A stretch of 6,343 nucleotides of DNA from Oscillospiraceae bacterium. GTDB taxonomy: Bacteria > Bacillota > Clostridia > Oscillospirales > Ruminococcaceae. The translations under genes were made by a program, and so were the position numbers. Location of the stretch: positions 1 through 6,343 of the forward strand of contig JAAVIG010000039.1 in the NCBI GenBank assembly GCA_014796735.1, written 5' to 3'. Shown piece after piece: positions 5,062 to 6,343 of this stretch (positions within the stretch are counted from its first letter, which is position 1; each line of letters opens with the position of its first letter). The notes beneath the pieces are model-generated. The model had not been told where the DNA came from. It saw nothing but the letters and a program-made list of their open reading frames with translations, and made no database searches.

Positions 5062-6237
5062 ATGGCAAGACGTTTATTTACCTCCGAAAGCGTAACCGAG
5101 GGTCATCCCGACAAAATCTGCGACAGAATAAGCGACAGTATTCTTGACGCGCTTCTGGCGCAGGACCCCATGAGCAGAGTGGCCTGCGAGACCTGCACCA
5201 CCACGGGTATGGTAATGGTAATGGGTGAGATCACCACAGGCGGTTATGTTGACATTCCCAAGACAGTAAGAACCGCTGTTAAGGAGATCGGCTACGACAA
5301 CGCTACATACGGCTTCGACTGCAACACCTGCGCGGTGCTCACCTCGATCGACGAGCAGTCGGCGGATATTGCCATGGGCGTTGACAACGCTTTGGAGGGC
5401 AGAGAGGAAAACAAGCTGGATACGGGCGCGGGCGATCAGGGCATGATGTTCGGATATGCCTGCGACGAGACTCCCGAGCTTATGCCTTTGCCTATTTCGC
5501 TTGCTCACAAGCTTGCAAAAAGACTTACCGAGTGCAGAAAAAGCGGCGAGATACCTTATATTCTTCCCGACGGGAAATCACAGGTGACTGTTGAATACGA
5601 GGACGATAAGCCCGTTCGTGTTGATACCGTAGTTATTTCCACTCAGCATAAGGAAAGCGCTACCCTGCTTCAGATCAAATCGGACGTTATAGAAAAGGTC
5701 ATCAAGCCCACTATTCCCGCGGAGCTTCTGGATAACGAGACCAAAATTTACGTTAACCCCACGGGACGCTTTGTAATAGGCGGGCCTCAGGGCGACAGCG
5801 GTCTTACCGGAAGAAAGATCATCGTAGATACCTACGGCGGCTATGCAAGGCACGGCGGCGGAGCTTTTTCGGGCAAGGACCCCACAAAGGTTGACCGTTC
5901 GGCTGCTTATGCGGCACGGCATGTTGCCAAGAATATCGTTGCGGCGGGACTGGCTAAGCGCTGCGAGGTTCAGCTCGCTTACGCTATCGGTGTTGCTAAG
6001 CCTGTGTCGATTATGGTTGATACCTTCGGAACAGGCAAGTACAGCGACGATAAGATCGAAAAGGCGGTAGAAAAGGTATTTGATCTGAGACCCGCCGCTA
6101 TAATCGAGGCGTTGGAATTAAGGAAGCCTCAGTACGCCGCGCTTTCCGCTTACGGACATATGGGCCGTGAGGATCTTGGCGTTAAGTGGGAGGAAAAGAA
6201 TAAGGTTGAAGAATTGAAAAGGGCGGTTGAGGAATAA
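5062..6237 (+). CDS. metK: S-adenosylmethionine synthetase (methionine adenosyltransferase)
   Basis: This is a complete 391-residue cytosolic enzyme that makes S-adenosylmethionine from methionine and ATP, releasing phosphate and pyrophosphate. It works as a tetramer with Mg and K. The N terminus reads FTSESVTEGHPDKICDRISD, with catalytic H15 and metal-binding D17. The ATP-site signature GAGDQGMMFGYA is at 122-133. Other conserved stretches are PTGRFVIGGPQGDSGLTGRKI at 233-253 and the phosphate loop GGGAFSGKDPTKVDRSAAY at 265-283. The length and order of the three repeated alpha/beta domains are normal, with no frameshift. The ribosome site AAAGGAAAGG (5041-5050) lies 11 bases before the ATG at 5062. 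An earlier ATG at 5054 opens only a two-codon frame. It is transcribed alone from 4777, gated by the SAM riboswitch, and closed by the terminator at 6299. Confidence 0.98.
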   Translation: MARRLFTSESVTEGHPDKICDRISDSILDALLAQDPMSRVACETCTTTGMVMVMGEITTGGYVDIPKTVRTAVKEIGYDNATYGFDCNTCAVLTSIDEQSADIAMGVDNALEGREENKLDTGAGDQGMMFGYACDETPELMPLPISLAHKLAKRLTECRKSGEIPYILPDGKSQVTVEYEDDKPVRVDTVVISTQHKESATLLQIKSDVIEKVIKPTIPAELLDNETKIYVNPTGRFVIGGPQGDSGLTGRKIIVDTYGGYARHGGGAFSGKDPTKVDRSAAYAARHVAKNIVAAGLAKRCEVQLAYAIGVAKPVSIMVDTFGTGKYSDDKIEKAVEKVFDLRPAAIIEALELRKPQYAALSAYGHMGREDLGVKWEEKNKVEELKRAVEE

Positions 6238-6298
6238 GGCTTTTTGACTTTTATTGTTACTTAACGGACATCGGATTTATTCTTTTTTAAAATAACTG

Positions 6299-6337
6299 TT
6301 CGGCAAACGGGGGCATGCTCCGTTTGCCGAATTTTTT
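6299..6337 (+). terminator. Strong rho-independent terminator of metK
   Basis: TTCGGCAAACGG (6299-6310) pairs perfectly with CCGTTTGCCGAA (6320-6331). The 9-base loop contains the palindrome GCATGC, and six T's follow (6332-6337). It lies 61 bases past the metK stop; the bases between (6238-6298) are AT-rich and hold no gene that I can see. The AA before the stem gives little support for activity on the opposite strand. Confidence 0.95.
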
Positions 6338-6343
6338 ATCGGC

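Noticed and set aside
5054..5062. Two-codon upstream frame ATG-TTA-TAA overlapping the metK start
   Set aside because: The ribosome site is only 3 bases before this ATG, too close for initiation; probably chance.
5074..5508. Minus-strand and alternate-frame open frames inside metK, comM and the kinase gene
   Set aside because: They are shadows of genes with clear family motifs and have no start signals of their own.
1..6343. CRISPR array, tRNA, rRNA or transposase
   Set aside because: No regularly spaced repeats, cloverleaf-like segments, rRNA blocks or transposase motifs were seen on either strand.

Overview
The window looks like a chromosomal segment from a low-to-moderate GC Firmicute of class Clostridia, most likely near Ruminococcaceae/Oscillospirales. 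The reasons are consensus sigma-A promoters with extended -10 boxes, AAAGG-type ribosome binding sites, short hairpin-plus-U terminators, a SAM-I riboswitch in front of metK, and the flavour of the protein sequences. The family-level placement is an inference from general impression, not from a search.

Left part (1-2562, all plus strand). First comes the 3' end of a methyl-accepting chemotaxis protein gene that begins outside the window. A short non-coding gap follows, with a near-consensus promoter (805-833). That promoter drives a probable two-gene unit: a HAD-family phosphatase/phosphomutase (864-1523) and a uridine-kinase-like P-loop kinase (1561-2487). The unit is closed by a clear terminator (2524-2558).

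Middle part (2588-4154). A complete YifB/ComM-family Mg-chelatase-like AAA+ ATPase gene ends at a 14-bp perfect hairpin, which lies between convergent transcripts.

The accessory patch (4163-4740, minus strand) is the most interesting part. An AT-rich gene encodes a small stand-alone protein resembling the phage-Barnase-EndoU-ColicinE5/D-RelE-like (PBECR) nuclease group. It has its own near-perfect promoter with a tandem 7-bp repeat between the -35 and -10 boxes. A second strong minus-strand promoter lies across the 3' end and stop codon of that gene. Its predicted start falls about 10 nt before a GC-rich, 103-bp element. The element is closed by a 10-bp inverted repeat and can form several stems, including a GNRA-capped hairpin and a possible pseudoknot, on the minus strand. 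I interpret this as a candidate non-coding RNA gene of about 150 nt. I could not match it to a known RNA family.

Right part (4777-6343, plus strand). A promoter, a SAM-I riboswitch with a transcription terminator as expression platform, a further 9-bp leader hairpin, metK (S-adenosylmethionine synthetase) and a strong terminator form a standard self-regulated metK transcription unit. No insertion sequence, CRISPR array, tRNA or rRNA was seen.
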